NCBI GenBank assembly: GCA_947396885.1 | Contig: OX377204.1 | Location: forward strand, 3,782,001-3,846,000 | Direction: 5' to 3' | Source of the DNA: Heligmosomoides polygyrus polygyrus | Lineage: Eukaryota > Nematoda > Chromadorea > Rhabditida > Heligmosomidae | DNA: 64,000 nt | Shown: positions 43,571 through 54,710 of the stretch, piece after piece | Numbering within the stretch: the stretch's first letter is position 1 | Layout: each line of letters begins with the position of its first letter | Made by a program: the position numbers and the translations under genes | The notes under the pieces: generated by a model | Seen by the model: only the letters and a program-made list of their open reading frames with translations | What the model was told of the DNA's origin: nothing | The model's database searches: none

Positions 43571-44367
43571 TATCGCATAGAACCACTCGGGATAGTGGGT
43601 TGACGTCGACGAACTTTCTCGCTGGTCCTTTGCAAACCACGACCACGCTGAAGCTGCCCTTCTAGAACTTGTCTCAACTTGACAACCCAGATTTTCCACT
43701 GATGGAATTAGTCAACAGCAGTCGAATTGGGGATGGAGTGTTGATTCGAATGTTGCTTATCTCGACTGAATGCGGTGAGTATAAAAAAGTTGTGTCCGTT
43801 TGAAGTTGATCATTGAAAACCGAAAGCACGTTCCGGCCAACTTAATGATACATGGCTGTGTTCATGTCTGTTAAGAAAAAAAGAAATGAAATTACAATCT
43901 GCGTTTAGTGGAAGAAATTTGCTGAGCAAGGACTGTTCAATTATCAACGTCGTTGCAGTCATGATAGGTTTTCTTCAAGAAGAAGGCTACGATTCTCCTC
44001 AGTAAAATGCAAATCTTTTTATCTTGGGATTTATCGAGTTTCCATTGTTAAAAGACTGGGTTGGAGAGTGTGAAGAAAACTGGAATGAAAGAAAATAAAG
44101 AAAGAATGGAGAATATGGATGGATGTAACCAGATTGCTAGCTTCCGCAATGAAGTTTGCTTATGGGTAAGTAGCCATTGGGGTACCACCCAATGGCTAAA
44201 TATTAATAATTAGAAATGATCAGATAAAAGGGTACACCGTAAACTTTGAAATAGGTTAGAAATGGACAAATAGGGGGGGGGGGAGAGGGTTAAATATAAG
44301 GGGCGGAAGAGATGGGACAAAGCTGGTGCTAAAGGGCGAAAGTGTAAAAGAGGGCGCATGGTATCAT
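43571..44367. other. No gene; short poly-G tract
   Basis: Twelve consecutive G at 44272-44283 followed by GAGAGGG. Otherwise unremarkable. Confidence 0.35.
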
Positions 44368-44536
44368 TTGTATCGCTGTCGTCCAATCATCAAGTTGCTC
44401 AAGCCGCTTCTCATTCGTCTCTGTCGCGTGTTCTTATGGATCCTCCTCGCTCGAGAAGCATTAGTTCGTTCATTACTTTCACGGAGATGTCCGACCAACG
44501 CGTATGTAGATCCGGTGGAGTTCCTCGTCCAACGGT
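44368..44536 (-). mobile_element. RTE-type 3' fragment, inverted, copy 5a
   Basis: The plus strand reads GTCCAATCATCAAGTTGCTC, TCTGTCGCGTG and GATCCTCCTCGCTCGAGA, the reverse complement of the family's 3' end with internal gaps. It abuts the plus-strand fragment listed next, giving a head-to-head junction. Confidence 0.7.
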
Positions 44537-44995
44537 CGGTAACTGCACCATCTTCGCTGACCACACGTGCTCATGACAAGGAGCATTAGCCAGGCGGAGC
44601 GAATGCTGGCCGACTTCGATCGTGTATGTGGAAGCGTTGGACTGCAGCTGAATCTTACGAAGACGATGTACATGAAGAACGGATGGGTTTCTGATGCCCC
44701 ATTCTCGCTCAACGGAACGAACATCTCCGAATGCTCCAGCTATGTGTATCTGGGTCGCGAAGTCAACATGGCCAACGACCTAGCGCCGAAGCTGAGCAGG
44801 AGGAAACGAGCGGCTTGGGGAGCTTTAAAGAGCGTCGAAGAAGTCGCGAAGAAAACGAAGAACGTCCGGCTCCGTGCCCACCTGTTCGACTTCGCAGTTT
44901 TCCTTGCCCTTACATATGCCTCAGAGACCTGGGCTATACGAAAGCAGTATCATCGCGTTGCGGGACATCGAGGGGACAATGCTTGGGCGTACGGT
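44537..44995 (+). mobile_element. RTE-type RT fragment, copy 5b
   Basis: From AACTGCACCATCTTCGCTGA it matches the palm region around FADDIVLI, though that motif is damaged here, then [20 protein letters not shown], the YLGREVNM block and [12 protein letters not shown]. Similarity fades after about 44990. Confidence 0.8.
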
Positions 44996-45264
44996 AGTGT
45001 TCAGGCTTCGCGACGCACTGTTAACATCCTCCCGGGCGCAGCCGGCAGTCTTCTCGCTCACCGGCATCCTGAGCGGTCAGTTCGTCTCTTCCGCCGGCGC
45101 CTTCAGCAGCCGTCCCGTCCGTCGTCGTCGTGATTAGCAGTCCAGTTCCAACATCTTCACGTCCTCGACTACTACTATCGCGCAGTACTACCGATCGACC
45201 ATCACAGCAGCATCCTCGGAGACCTCTACCCCGATAGAAGGGAAGAAAGGAGAGAAAAAGTTAC
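44996..45264. other. GC-rich insert between two RTE fragments
   Basis: Not part of the full-length element. It contains CGTCCGTCGTCGTCGTGATT. No frame or family recognised. Confidence 0.4.
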
Positions 45265-46600
45265 TATGTTACAAGAAGGGAGACGTGCACGACATTGGCA
45301 ACTATCGCCCGATCTGCCTGCTGTCCGTAGTCTACAAGCTGTTCACTCGAGTCATCCTGAATAGGATCAGCCGAACGCTGGACGGAGAACAGTCATGCGA
45401 ACAAGCAGCATTTCGGAGAGGATTCAGCACGATTGACCACATACACACCATTACGAAGCTCATCGAAGTCTTGCGAGAGTACAAGCTGCCGCTGTGCCTT
45501 ACGTTCATCGACCTGAAGAAAGCATTCGACTCCGTCGAAACTGAAGCAGTCATCGACGCCCTGCTCACTCATGGTGTTCCTACTCAGTACATCAGAGTCC
45601 TTCGAAAGCTGTACAGTGGATTCACGACCAAGATCTCACCATTCTACAACGACGTCGTCATCGACGTGAAGGAAGGGGTTCGGCAGGGGGATACCATATC
45701 CCCGAAGCTCTTCAGCGCCACCCTCGAAAACGTCATGCGCGAACTAGAACGGGAGGACATGGGAGTGAAAGGGCAGCTGCACCATCTGCGCTTCGCTGAC
45801 GACATCGTGCTCATAACACCGAGCATCAGCCAGGCGGAGCGAATGCTGGCCGACTTCGATCGTGTATGTGGGAATGTTGGACTGCAGCTGAATCTTACGA
45901 AGACGATGTTCATGAGGAACGGACGAGTTTCTGATGCCCCATTCTCGCTCAACGGAACGAACATCTCCGAATCCTCCAGCTACGTGTATATGGGTCGCGA
46001 AGTCAATATGGCCAACGACCTAGCGCCGGAGCTGAGTGGAGGAAACGAGCGGCTTGGGGAGCTTTCAAGAGCGTCGAAGAAGTCGCGAAGAAGACGAAGA
46101 ACGTCTGACTCCGTGCCCACCTATTCGACTCCACTGTTCTTCCTGCCCTAACATACGCCTCAGAGACCTGGGCTATACGAAAGCAGGATGAACACGCGAT
46201 CAGCGTCGCGCAGCGTGGAATCGAGAGGACGATGCTCGGAGTGACACGACTCACGCAAGTGAGAGAAGGCCTCCGGAGTTCCGAGCTTCGCCGACGTTCG
46301 AAGATCAGAGACGCTGTCGCGTGGGACAAGTTGTCGAAAATTAGGTGGGCCGGCCACGTAATGCGCTTCGCAGACACCCACTGGACGAGAGCCATCACCG
46401 ACTGGATTCCGCGGGATGTCAACAGAACACTAGGACGCCCACCAACGGACTTCTTCGTGAAAGCCCTGAACGACCGCTATGACGCTCTTCGTTTCCCTCG
46501 AGCGATGAGGATCCATTGGAACACTCTGGCACGCGACAGGGACGAATTAAGACGCTGCTGGCGTCCACCTCGGTGATCAACGGCACGAGAGGTGATACAG
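45265..46600 (+). pseudogene. RTE-type RT, 5'-truncated and frameshifted, copy 6
   Basis: It starts at TACAAGAAGGGAGACGTGCA (RT fingers) and keeps [40 protein letters not shown] and FADDIVLI. A few codons near MGVKGQLHHL are missing relative to the parent. A single-base loss near 46036 shifts the frame after LAPELSG, and the remainder ([20 protein letters not shown]) continues in another frame to 46576. More diverged than copies 2 and 4. Confidence 0.85.
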
Positions 46601-47654
46601 GTAATCGACTAAAGAGGATGATTAAGAGCAAAGGGTAGGGATAGCAGAGTCTCCTTGCGATGTACCACCCACTTCTTATTACGGGTTATGATGAAGGCAG
46701 TTCAAATGCGAACTTGACCTTCCATTTGCATTTCCTAACTTATTCACATAAAGTCACGTATCAGAAAGAATCGTCAAAGGCGAGGGATCGCGTCGAGAAA
46801 TAGCGGAAAGACTATAGTCGTCCAATACGTCCTCGAACAGGCTGCTGTTCTCGGAGGCGTAATGACACCTACCACGTGTTGGACCGCTGACCTAGGATAG
46901 ATGAGTGATAGAGGCTGATCAGTCACAGCCATCGCCGCCATCGTACCAATGAATGAATTTATAGCCATCATTTGGTGTTTGCAGGTCTTTTTGCGTACTC
47001 TATTCGGTGAACAGTATCGGTATCGGTGATAAAACGAAGAACAACAGCGCTTTCCTTGATGAGAATGAAAGATCAGGAACACCTGCAAGCCCGATGTTTT
47101 CTGGTGCGCAGCCAACCTTTGAGGGACTACTCGCAGATTATAAAGACTATGAGAGTTCAATTGAAAAAGACCTCAAGCCTCTTAAGCAGGGATGTGCGGA
47201 ACATGGAAAAGCTCAAAAATGGGCGGAATCCGGAATGTGAAACATGGAAACGGAAGTAATTTATAACTCATTACTTCATTTATTTTTCATAAAAATATCT
47301 ACATATATCCATAATTGTAGTGAAATCCTGCCTTTTTGTCCTCGGCAACCAAATATGCCAGATAGACCCATACCGAGGTAAATTCGACCAATAGCGGATC
47401 TCGAACTTGGGTAATTAAACAACTTGTCGTAATTTTAAAATCAACAACAACAAGAGAATAGATCAGCTTATGCTAAAGTGGTTGGACAGAATCTAAGAAA
47501 AAAGCGGAGGGGCGAAAAATAAACAAAATAACCAATGACATTCATCCACATAATTCGTATTTATGCAAAGAAGAAATGTTTACAGGCGCCCCATGTTTCT
47601 CTCCGCAAGAGCACTACTATTTTCCTTTTCCTTTATTTCCTATTGATTGTCAAA
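46601..47654. other. No gene called
   Basis: Two overlapping 77-codon frames at 47007-47259 start shortly after a TGCAG that could be a splice acceptor. Neither matches anything I know, and they overlap each other, so I leave them uncalled. Confidence 0.3.
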
Positions 47655-47995
47655 TTTCTTTCAAGGAAAATCTCCCAACTCATGGTGAGCCTTTGCGATG
47701 CTATTTTGACATGATGTAGGGCCCTGTGAGTGGAGTTCAGAACCACAGTCAGTTTTTGCTGAACGTTTTTTTAAAGGCTGGAGAATAGGTGTGGAAATGT
47801 GTGCGCAACACTCATCAACCTCTACGACACCCCACGAAATGTGCCTTGGTGGCACAGTCGGTAGAAGTGCCGCCTTGATGGAGCACACCGGCCGGATTTT
47901 TAGCTCGAGTCCGAGTGCTGGTAATATTTTTGCACGTTTTAGACTGTTGTTATTACGCTTCGTGATCACAGGAGGCAATTTTAGACCATCATGAT
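47655..47995 (+). repeat. tRNA-like retroposon, intact A and B boxes
   Basis: After about 190 bases of leader, TGGTGGCACAGTCGGTAGAA is an excellent A box and AGCTCGAGTCCGAGTGCTGG a good B box, about 65 bases apart. A diverged copy in opposite orientation lies at 48640-48930. The leader before the A box is unusual for a SINE, where the tRNA part is normally first. Confidence 0.55.
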
Positions 47996-48639
47996 TACAA
48001 CAAACCAAGGTTGTCTATTTGCGCCTCCATATATGTTCTTCAACCATTCATATATGCGCCATATAACTTCTCTGGAAATGAGAAGTTCTGTCTTGTTCTT
48101 TCCTTTTAGTCAACAGCTATGGCACAAAGCCAGTGAGGAACAACCTTCTCACTGGCAAGGAGTGACCACTTCTTCGCCGTTGAACGCGTAATGTGTTGGT
48201 GTAGACAAGGGTTCTGGGTGAACATCAACGTAACCAGCTGCCATTCACGCGTATGACAGACACGGCCGAAACACTGGAGCGCGGAACTGCCAGCAGGTCT
48301 GGCTTATAATCTGCAATTTCAGAAGAAACGTCACGAGTGGTACCCTTTTTGCATAACATTTTATCTCAGTTACCTATTTTCAATATACTATCTCGGTTTT
48401 GTAGCATATTCCGGATGGGAAGTAGTCAGCCGACAACACGTTTAGATGAGAACAACATCTTTTGTTCACTTTTGTACCGATACGGCTCAGGTTCATAATA
48501 TTCAACCGTAATATAGGCGTATTTGTGTGCAATTACGGTATCATTGGTGATACGGTATGATATGGTGGTTGTACAGATATGAATAGTTGAAAAACTGACA
48601 CATATGAAGGCGTAAACAGACAGCCTTGATTTTTTGTAT
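47996..48639. other. Spacer between inverted tRNA-like copies
   Basis: No gene recognised. Confidence 0.35.
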
Positions 48640-48930
48640 AAGCGTTTATGGCCTAAAATTGCCTCCTGTGACCATAAGAAAGCGTAATAACAACAAACTA
48701 GTACGTGCAAAAACATTGACGGCACTTGGACTCGAACTGGAACCGAGGCACATCTCGAGCGGTGTCGTAGAGGCTGATGAGGGTTGCGCACACGCCTTCA
48801 CATCTCTTTTTGAGGTCTTTAAAAAAGCGTTCAGCAAAAACTGACTGTGGTTCTGGGCTCCGCTCACAGGGCACTACATCCTGTCAAAATAGCATCGCAA
48901 AAGCATACCATGAGTTGGGAACCATTGTTA
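48640..48930 (-). repeat. tRNA-like retroposon, inverted copy lacking the A box
   Basis: It matches 47655-47995 in reverse (AAATTGCCTCCTGTGACCAT, GAACGCTTTTTTAAAGACCT) but about 60 bases containing the A box are absent. The B box AGTTCGAGTCC is retained. Confidence 0.6.
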
Positions 48931-48979
48931 GCTTCAAAAGACGATTTGTCGTCAAGTGGTGGTAATAACTATGCTGGGG

Positions 48980-49205
48980 TTATAAATCAACGATATGGTG
49001 AAGTGTTTCACCATATCGCTTGATAAGGCCTATCTTAGGGCGACGCTGTTGTTACCGACGTCGGCGACAGTATTGCGCAAACTGCGACGTACAGCGTACC
49101 GACGTCGCCGACAGCAGCGTCGCAGAAGTATAACATAGGCCTAACCCGCGCTATCAGGAATTTCGGCTCTTAAATTGCTGTAAGTCGTTGATGAATCTGC
49201 CTCCA
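48980..49205. repeat. MITE (GCCGGATTCATCAAC family) split by another MITE
   Basis: The left part CACCATATCGCTTGATAA and right part CCGCGCTATCAGGAATTTCG then GTCGTTGATGAATCTGCC belong together but are separated by the palindrome at 49027-49141. The left terminus is degraded. Confidence 0.7.
49027..49141. repeat. Palindromic MITE with TAA target duplication
   Basis: GGCCTATCTTAGGGCGACGC faces GCGTCGCAGAAGTATAACAT then AGGCC, and the core GACGTCGGCGACAG faces ACGTCGCCGACAGC. TAA borders both sides (49024-49026 and 49142-49144), and the host MITE has a single TAA at that site. Related in style to the palindromes at 10.0-10.36 kb. Confidence 0.85.
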
Positions 49206-49206
49206 G

Positions 49207-49350
49207 GGGCCGGATTCATCAACGACTTACAGCAATTTAACAGAGAAAGTTACAGCCGAAATCCCTGATAACGCGGCTTATCAAGCGAGCGATATACCGC
49301 GTTATCTGAGTTTTCCGCTGTGAAATTCTCTGCTAAAGTTACGAGAGTTA
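49207..49350. repeat. MITE, GCCGGATTCATCAAC-end family, copy 5
   Basis: It starts GGGGCCGGATTCATCAACGA and continues through CCGAAATCCCTGATAACGCG. The right arm is degraded and the end is unclear. Confidence 0.7.
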
Positions 49351-49385
49351 CGTTAAAAGTGCAAAACAACTTTTCGCGTAAGGTG

Positions 49386-49862
49386 ATCATCCGTTATGGA
49401 GGATTTTGTACTCCAGAATACCAAAATCCAAAATCAGGAATAGTTTTTTGGGACTACACTCACTCCAGTCAAGAAGGAAGTTAAGAGATGTCTGCATGGT
49501 GTTTAAAATCATTTCGGGAATCTGTGATGTCGACAAATCATCATTTTACAGCCTTGCTTCATCGCGGACGCGAGGAGGTAAAGTAAAAATAGTTTACTCA
49601 AAACCTAAGAGCAGCATTAGATCGCACACCTTCACTGTGCGATCTGGCTCCGCCTACGTTAATCTAAGGACCGAACTCGATCCACTGCCAATGAACTTTC
49701 GGTCTTTCAAGCGTATGGCATCTAAAGCTGTGTTGTCATATTAGTCGCACTCAGAATTGTTACTTGATAACGAAGCGAATTTGGAATGTATGCTGTTGCT
49801 AATTGATGTTATCTCACGTCTGCCTTATACAGCGTAATAAATTGATTGATTGATTGATTGAT
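49386..49862 (+). pseudogene. CR1-type RT C-terminal end with (TGAT)n tail
   Basis: The frame reads LGLHSLQSRRKLRDVCMVFK IISGICD, FYSLASSRTRGGKVKIVYSK and PKSSIRSHTFTVRSGSAYVN then stop at 49744. It aligns with NLRTLASRRKRCDLITVYKL and IPKARSNIRSTFFTNQAG of the 50.6 kb protein. The copy ends in ATTGATTGATTGATTGATGA at about 49842-49862, a short tandem tail as CR1 elements have. Only the last 110 codons are present. Confidence 0.7.
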
Positions 49863-50509
49863 GAATCTGCCTACATGATTCACCACCGGTTTGAAAGCAC
49901 ATCACATAAAAAGCGACGCATAGTTGATCTCTTTCTTCAGCCTTTTGTTTAAGATCAAGAGGTGGATGAAGGCAGTGGAGAACAACCAATGAGTGATGAA
50001 TCACCATTACGTCTCCCCGACCAAAAGAGAGCGAAACACGGTACGGAACGGAAGCACTAAAAACGGGCGGGAACCGAAATTTGCAAGACGGAAAGTGAGC
50101 TTCCGCACGTCATTGTTCTTAAGGTGTAGAAACGGCGCACGAAAGGCATAGAGCAGTTGGATGAAATTGCGAACACCACGAATCGGAATTCGAAACAACC
50201 GGCACTTGTAGGTCACCCGCTTGAGAGGCACAGATACGATTTCCTCATCAGTTGCTTCCTACAAGGCATTGTGCAGTATACACTGGACCCGATGCCGGGT
50301 CTAAAAGCTAGCTAAAAAGGAAAAGTACAATGACAGTATTACTACTTGAAGGTTCAAACTATCTTATATACAAGGTTGCTGCATAATTTTTATCCATATT
50401 TCGTTTATTGGAATTTTCTTGGGGACACTTTGGAGATTTCTTGAGGCCTGCAATATCGCGTAGTAGGTTCTGGGAGCTTCCAAGCAGGTTTAGGCTTGTG
50501 GTTTAAGAA
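49863..50509. other. No gene
   Basis: No recognised feature. Confidence 0.35.
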
Positions 50510-52380
50510 TCGAAGAAAGGGGAGGGGGGGGGGGCGAACTGCGACGCTGTTTTGTGGAACCGTACTCTCCCGGATTTGGCAGAGGATTCTCTCGCATTTT
50601 CCAAGCTTTTAGGTTACGTTTGTATCTTCCAATAGGTCGTTTTTCTAGGTGGGGATTGCCTTAACGATTTTGGTAGGATGTTTTTCTTCGAAAATTTTTG
50701 GAATTCGGTTCCAGCTTGGTTTGTAAAAAATGTCGACCTTATATTACTTCTGGCTTTTGGAATTTGAATCTTCATCTGATCACCTCTAGTGTTTGAGTTA
50801 GATAGTGAATAAAATTCCTGGAGAGGAAGATCCAACATACCATTGATTAGCTTATAAACAGTGATTAGATCACATCTTTTTCTACGAGAGGCAAGGGTGC
50901 GTAAATTGAAGAGTTTGTTCCTCACAAAAGCCAATGGAAAGTTGCTGTAATTACACCCATGTACTCTTATCCAGAGTTTTCTTGTAAAGCTATTTTGTAC
51001 AGATTCCAATGTGGAGATTTCACGTTTACATTTGGGACTAAATACTGTGGTGCCATATTCAAGTACAGGCCTGACATATGTCTTGTAAGCGAGAACCATG
51101 TGAACGACCGAGTTTGTTTTCAGTGATTTAAATATATTATGCACAATTCTATCCGCTTTCTTAGCCGCATCTTCGCAATGCTGCTTGAAGGAAAGCTGTG
51201 AGTCTAGAATGAATCCCAGGTCCTGCACAGTAGGGGCACTGCTGAGTGGCTGATGATCGAAATGATAGACCTTTATATTGAGCTGCCCTCCAATGTGAAA
51301 TACTTTCGATTTCTGCCCGCATAGTGGAAGATTCCACTTAGATGACCAATTAGCAATTGAATTTATTGCACATTGAAGGGAGTTTTGATCTTCCTCACTC
51401 ACAATGCTTTTGTATATTTTTATGTCATCAGCAAACATTTTACAGGTGACACCGTGTCGATCAATTAAGGAAGGAATCCCTGAGGTATATATAGTAAATA
51501 GAATTGGAGAAAGGACTCCGCCCTGTGGGACACCACTAATAACCGCGAATGATTCAGAAAATGATTCGTTGACTCTAACTTGGAAGGATCTATTTGTTAA
51601 AAAGTTTTTAATCCAGGTAATTATTCTTGAATGAGCACCTATTTTTTCAAGGCTCACATTCAATTTGCTGAATGGAACTTTGTCGAAAGCTTTCATAAAA
51701 TCAAAGTAGATAACGTCTATATTGATCTTTTGATCAATAGCCTGTGACCAGTCATTCAATGCCGACAGCATTAATGTCTCAGTAGACCTACCAGCTCGGA
51801 AGCCATGCTGACTTTTGGGAATAAGCGAATTCAATTCAAGATAACCAACGAGAGCTGTTTTGAGCTTTCTTTCAAATACCCTTGCAAAAAGCGACGTAAT
51901 GCTTATAGGACGATAGTTTGCGGCAAGATGGTAGGGTGCTTTCTTTGAGATAGGAGTAATGAACGAATGTTTCCAACGAGCTGGTACTTCTCCTGACATG
52001 TAGCTGGCATTAAATATATGCTCAAGCGGGTATGAGATGGCAATGGCAACTTTCCGGATAAAATATGATGGTACATCATCTGGAGTAATGGTGTAGTTCG
52101 CGGGCAAATTAGATAGTTCTTTGAAAATCTCCTCTATGACAATATGGAGACTCGCACCTTCGTTTCCTGGAGTTACGAATATAGAAATGAATATGAAAAT
52201 TTTTAAATGCCGAGTGTTCTACAAATAAAAATGAGGATTTTCTACCGGCAATGAGAGGTTATCACCTTTTCAGATTTTTCACGGATGTCATGGACACGGT
52301 AGCCTTCTGCCTGAAGGACCGACATCTACTTCCAAAATTGCACTCCATAAAATTTCAAGTGTTACGAAGGATGACTTAAG
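50510..52380 (-). mobile_element. CR1-type non-LTR retrotransposon, 5'-truncated
   Basis: It spans the RT frame and both flanks that match the remnant at 11.06-11.45 kb. The minus-strand 3' side has a poly-G tract (50519-50533). No endonuclease coding is visible, so the 5' half of the element is missing. Confidence 0.7.
50614..52160 (-). pseudogene. CR1-type reverse transcriptase, open but lacking 5' part
   Basis: The frame is open for over 500 codons with no ATG at its beginning (the first 497 codons can be read from a TTG). RT motifs: NYRPISITSLFARVFERKL near residue 64, SQHGFRAGRSTET near 99, VIYFDFMKAFDKVPFSKLN near 132, SGVPQGGVLSPILFTIY near 191 and the catalytic FADDI at 225-229, followed by W-rich thumb and RPVLEYGTTVFSPKC. 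These are diagnostic of the CR1/Jockey branch, distinct from the RTE-type copies elsewhere in the window. The APE endonuclease that should precede it is absent. The intact frame suggests fairly recent truncation on insertion. The stop at 50614-50616 lies in sequence also found at 11.1 kb. Confidence 0.85.
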
Positions 52381-54710
52381 TACTTTTCCTACAAGTTTTT
52401 TGATGTGCTCTTTGAATCGATGACGGAATGGCAGCCGAATAATGAACTTGCCACGGAAGGAATTTTTTCTCTTCTGCAGGAAACAACATCAGAAAGTGAA
52501 GTTGTACTCTGTTAAAGATTAATCTGTGTTTGACACACGGTAACAAAGCCATGTTTTCTGAAAGACCACAGGTATCATCAGGATTCACGATTTTGCACCG
52601 TTTTCCGAAAAAAAAATACCGACCCCTTAATCACATGGAAACCGCAATATTCAGAAACCGCTTTTGAAGCATTAAGTTTATATTTACTTAAGCTTTGCGA
52701 TTTTTTCAAAATTCCTAAAAATCGCCGAGTTATGGTAATTTACGTGCGGCCATTGCGCTCCAGAGAGCGATCGCAACTGAAGGATGAATTTTTTAGACTT
52801 TAAAAAAAATTCCTACCTTTTGAAGGAATGAGTACTAAAAAGTAAAATTGTATCATATAAAACTTCAAGTAGTATTGTACAGAAAAACGCCAAGCTTCTT
52901 CACAACGATCTTCGATATGAATAGGGCGGAAGGTATTGAAAAATTTTCGTTTTTCATGAAAAATTAGATATTTTCTCTGTGAAGCAGACCACCTATAAAG
53001 TTAAATTTTGTACCAAAAAATTCTACCACTTGGCCAATTCAAAGTGAAAAAATCAAAATTTTCTGATGGAGTAGGTTGGATTGACCTCGGGCAAATCTTG
53101 CATTGGCGTCATTCTAGCGGAAAAATTGGATGTTTACTAAAAATGATCATATTTCGGCAAGTTCTTTGAATTTTAAAAAGCCAATAGTTAAAAAAACAAA
53201 AAACAGACTTCCTTATCATTTAAAAAACAGCCTTTAAAAATGAAGTTTTTGGAAAGAAAATGATTTGGGCGGGAAGGTGTTAAAAAGAGAAAAATCATCT
53301 TCGTAAACAACTCCTTCTCCTTGTTCAGCTGTTGATATTTGTCAGAAATCAGCATCATTCAACAAACGCGACACATATTCTTATAGAGCAAGACAATTTC
53401 TTTCGAATGACATATAATACCAACCCAAAAATTCCAACCGCAGAGCAGGAGCTTTCTCAAAAATAACCCTTCTCCTTCGGACGTCTCAATTTGATGACCT
53501 AAAAATCAATAAAGAACGAATGAGCAAATAGGACTAAAACGTATTCTTGTAGTACAGGACATTGTCTTCCACATGCTGTAAAAAGCTGCGCAAAAAAAAT
53601 TCAAACATATGCGGAGAGAAGGAACTGTCGGCGATAGTCACTTTTCACTTTGACTACCTGAAAATTGACAAAATTCAGAATGAAAAAAGAAATGCTCTGA
53701 TAGGGCAAATCATTCTCTTTCGAAAGCTGTATAGCGCTATGCATGAGACCGCCGGTGAAATCCGCAATGAATCGTTGAAAAAAGGCGGGGAGTTATGAGA
53801 CAACCTTCTATCTTATATAGAATTTCTCAGATTATGCATACCGTCGCTTTGGGTATCAGTAAGAGCACTCGGAGCTATGTAGGTCCATTCAGTGCTGAAA
53901 AGGAGACGGCGTATTCATTTCGTTTGAACTAAAGCCAAACCACCGATGGCGCTGAGTTCACATGACTGTTTACACGTGATTACAACGAAATTGAATTATC
54001 AGTAGAGACAGGACACGCACAAAGTTCTCGTAACACCAGACGATTCGATATTTATAGTTGGCGAGGTAACGAGACTGGTTTCCTTATGGAAGAGCAGCGG
54101 AAAGAGTACGGGAATTCGGCGAAGTCACGTCGACCTTTTCTTTCGTCCGGCTACTTCGCCATTAGATGACCTTGAGCTCAGATGCCATAGCTGACTGTGA
54201 CTGGGCAGTGGCGCGCCATTGAAACAGCCCAACAAGGCCAGTGGCCAAGAATCACTCTTGCTTGACCAGTTCAGATTGATCGTCTGCTGTGTTGTTCTTA
54301 TGGCTTCCATTTCAACAAAAGATGGAGAACAAGGGAGTTTTTATACGCTTCTTGTGAGTTGATGCTTTTTTTCACAATTTAACTTTAAAGAGTCAGTTTC
54401 TACTTTTTTCCAATAGGGCATGTCGCGCCATGGCAGCTGGAACCGGTCATCAGGATCAAGTAGACCACTCTCCTTGGCTAAAAGTCGCCACCCCAGCCAC
54501 TCAAATGGGTAGACCATCGGTTGAGCAGAACTGTGGGTAGGGACACCTCTTTTTGTAAAGCGTGAAGGTCTTGTTCTTTTGGGAATGATCAAAATTGTCA
54601 GTTAGAAATTATTTGGTAGAGAGTTGAATCGGATACTTTGCGAGTGTTTCCCGACCAGGTACAAAGGTTCAACACCAGTGCAGGCAATCAGATATAGCAT
54701 TATAGTAGGG
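52381..54710. other. Long AT-rich stretch, no gene supported
   Basis: Frames such as 53562-53798 (78 codons) and 54341-54592 (83 codons, minus) have no recognisable motif or splice signals in sensible positions. No inverted repeats or known element was found between 52.4 and 54.6 kb. This is the largest blank in the window. Confidence 0.4.
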
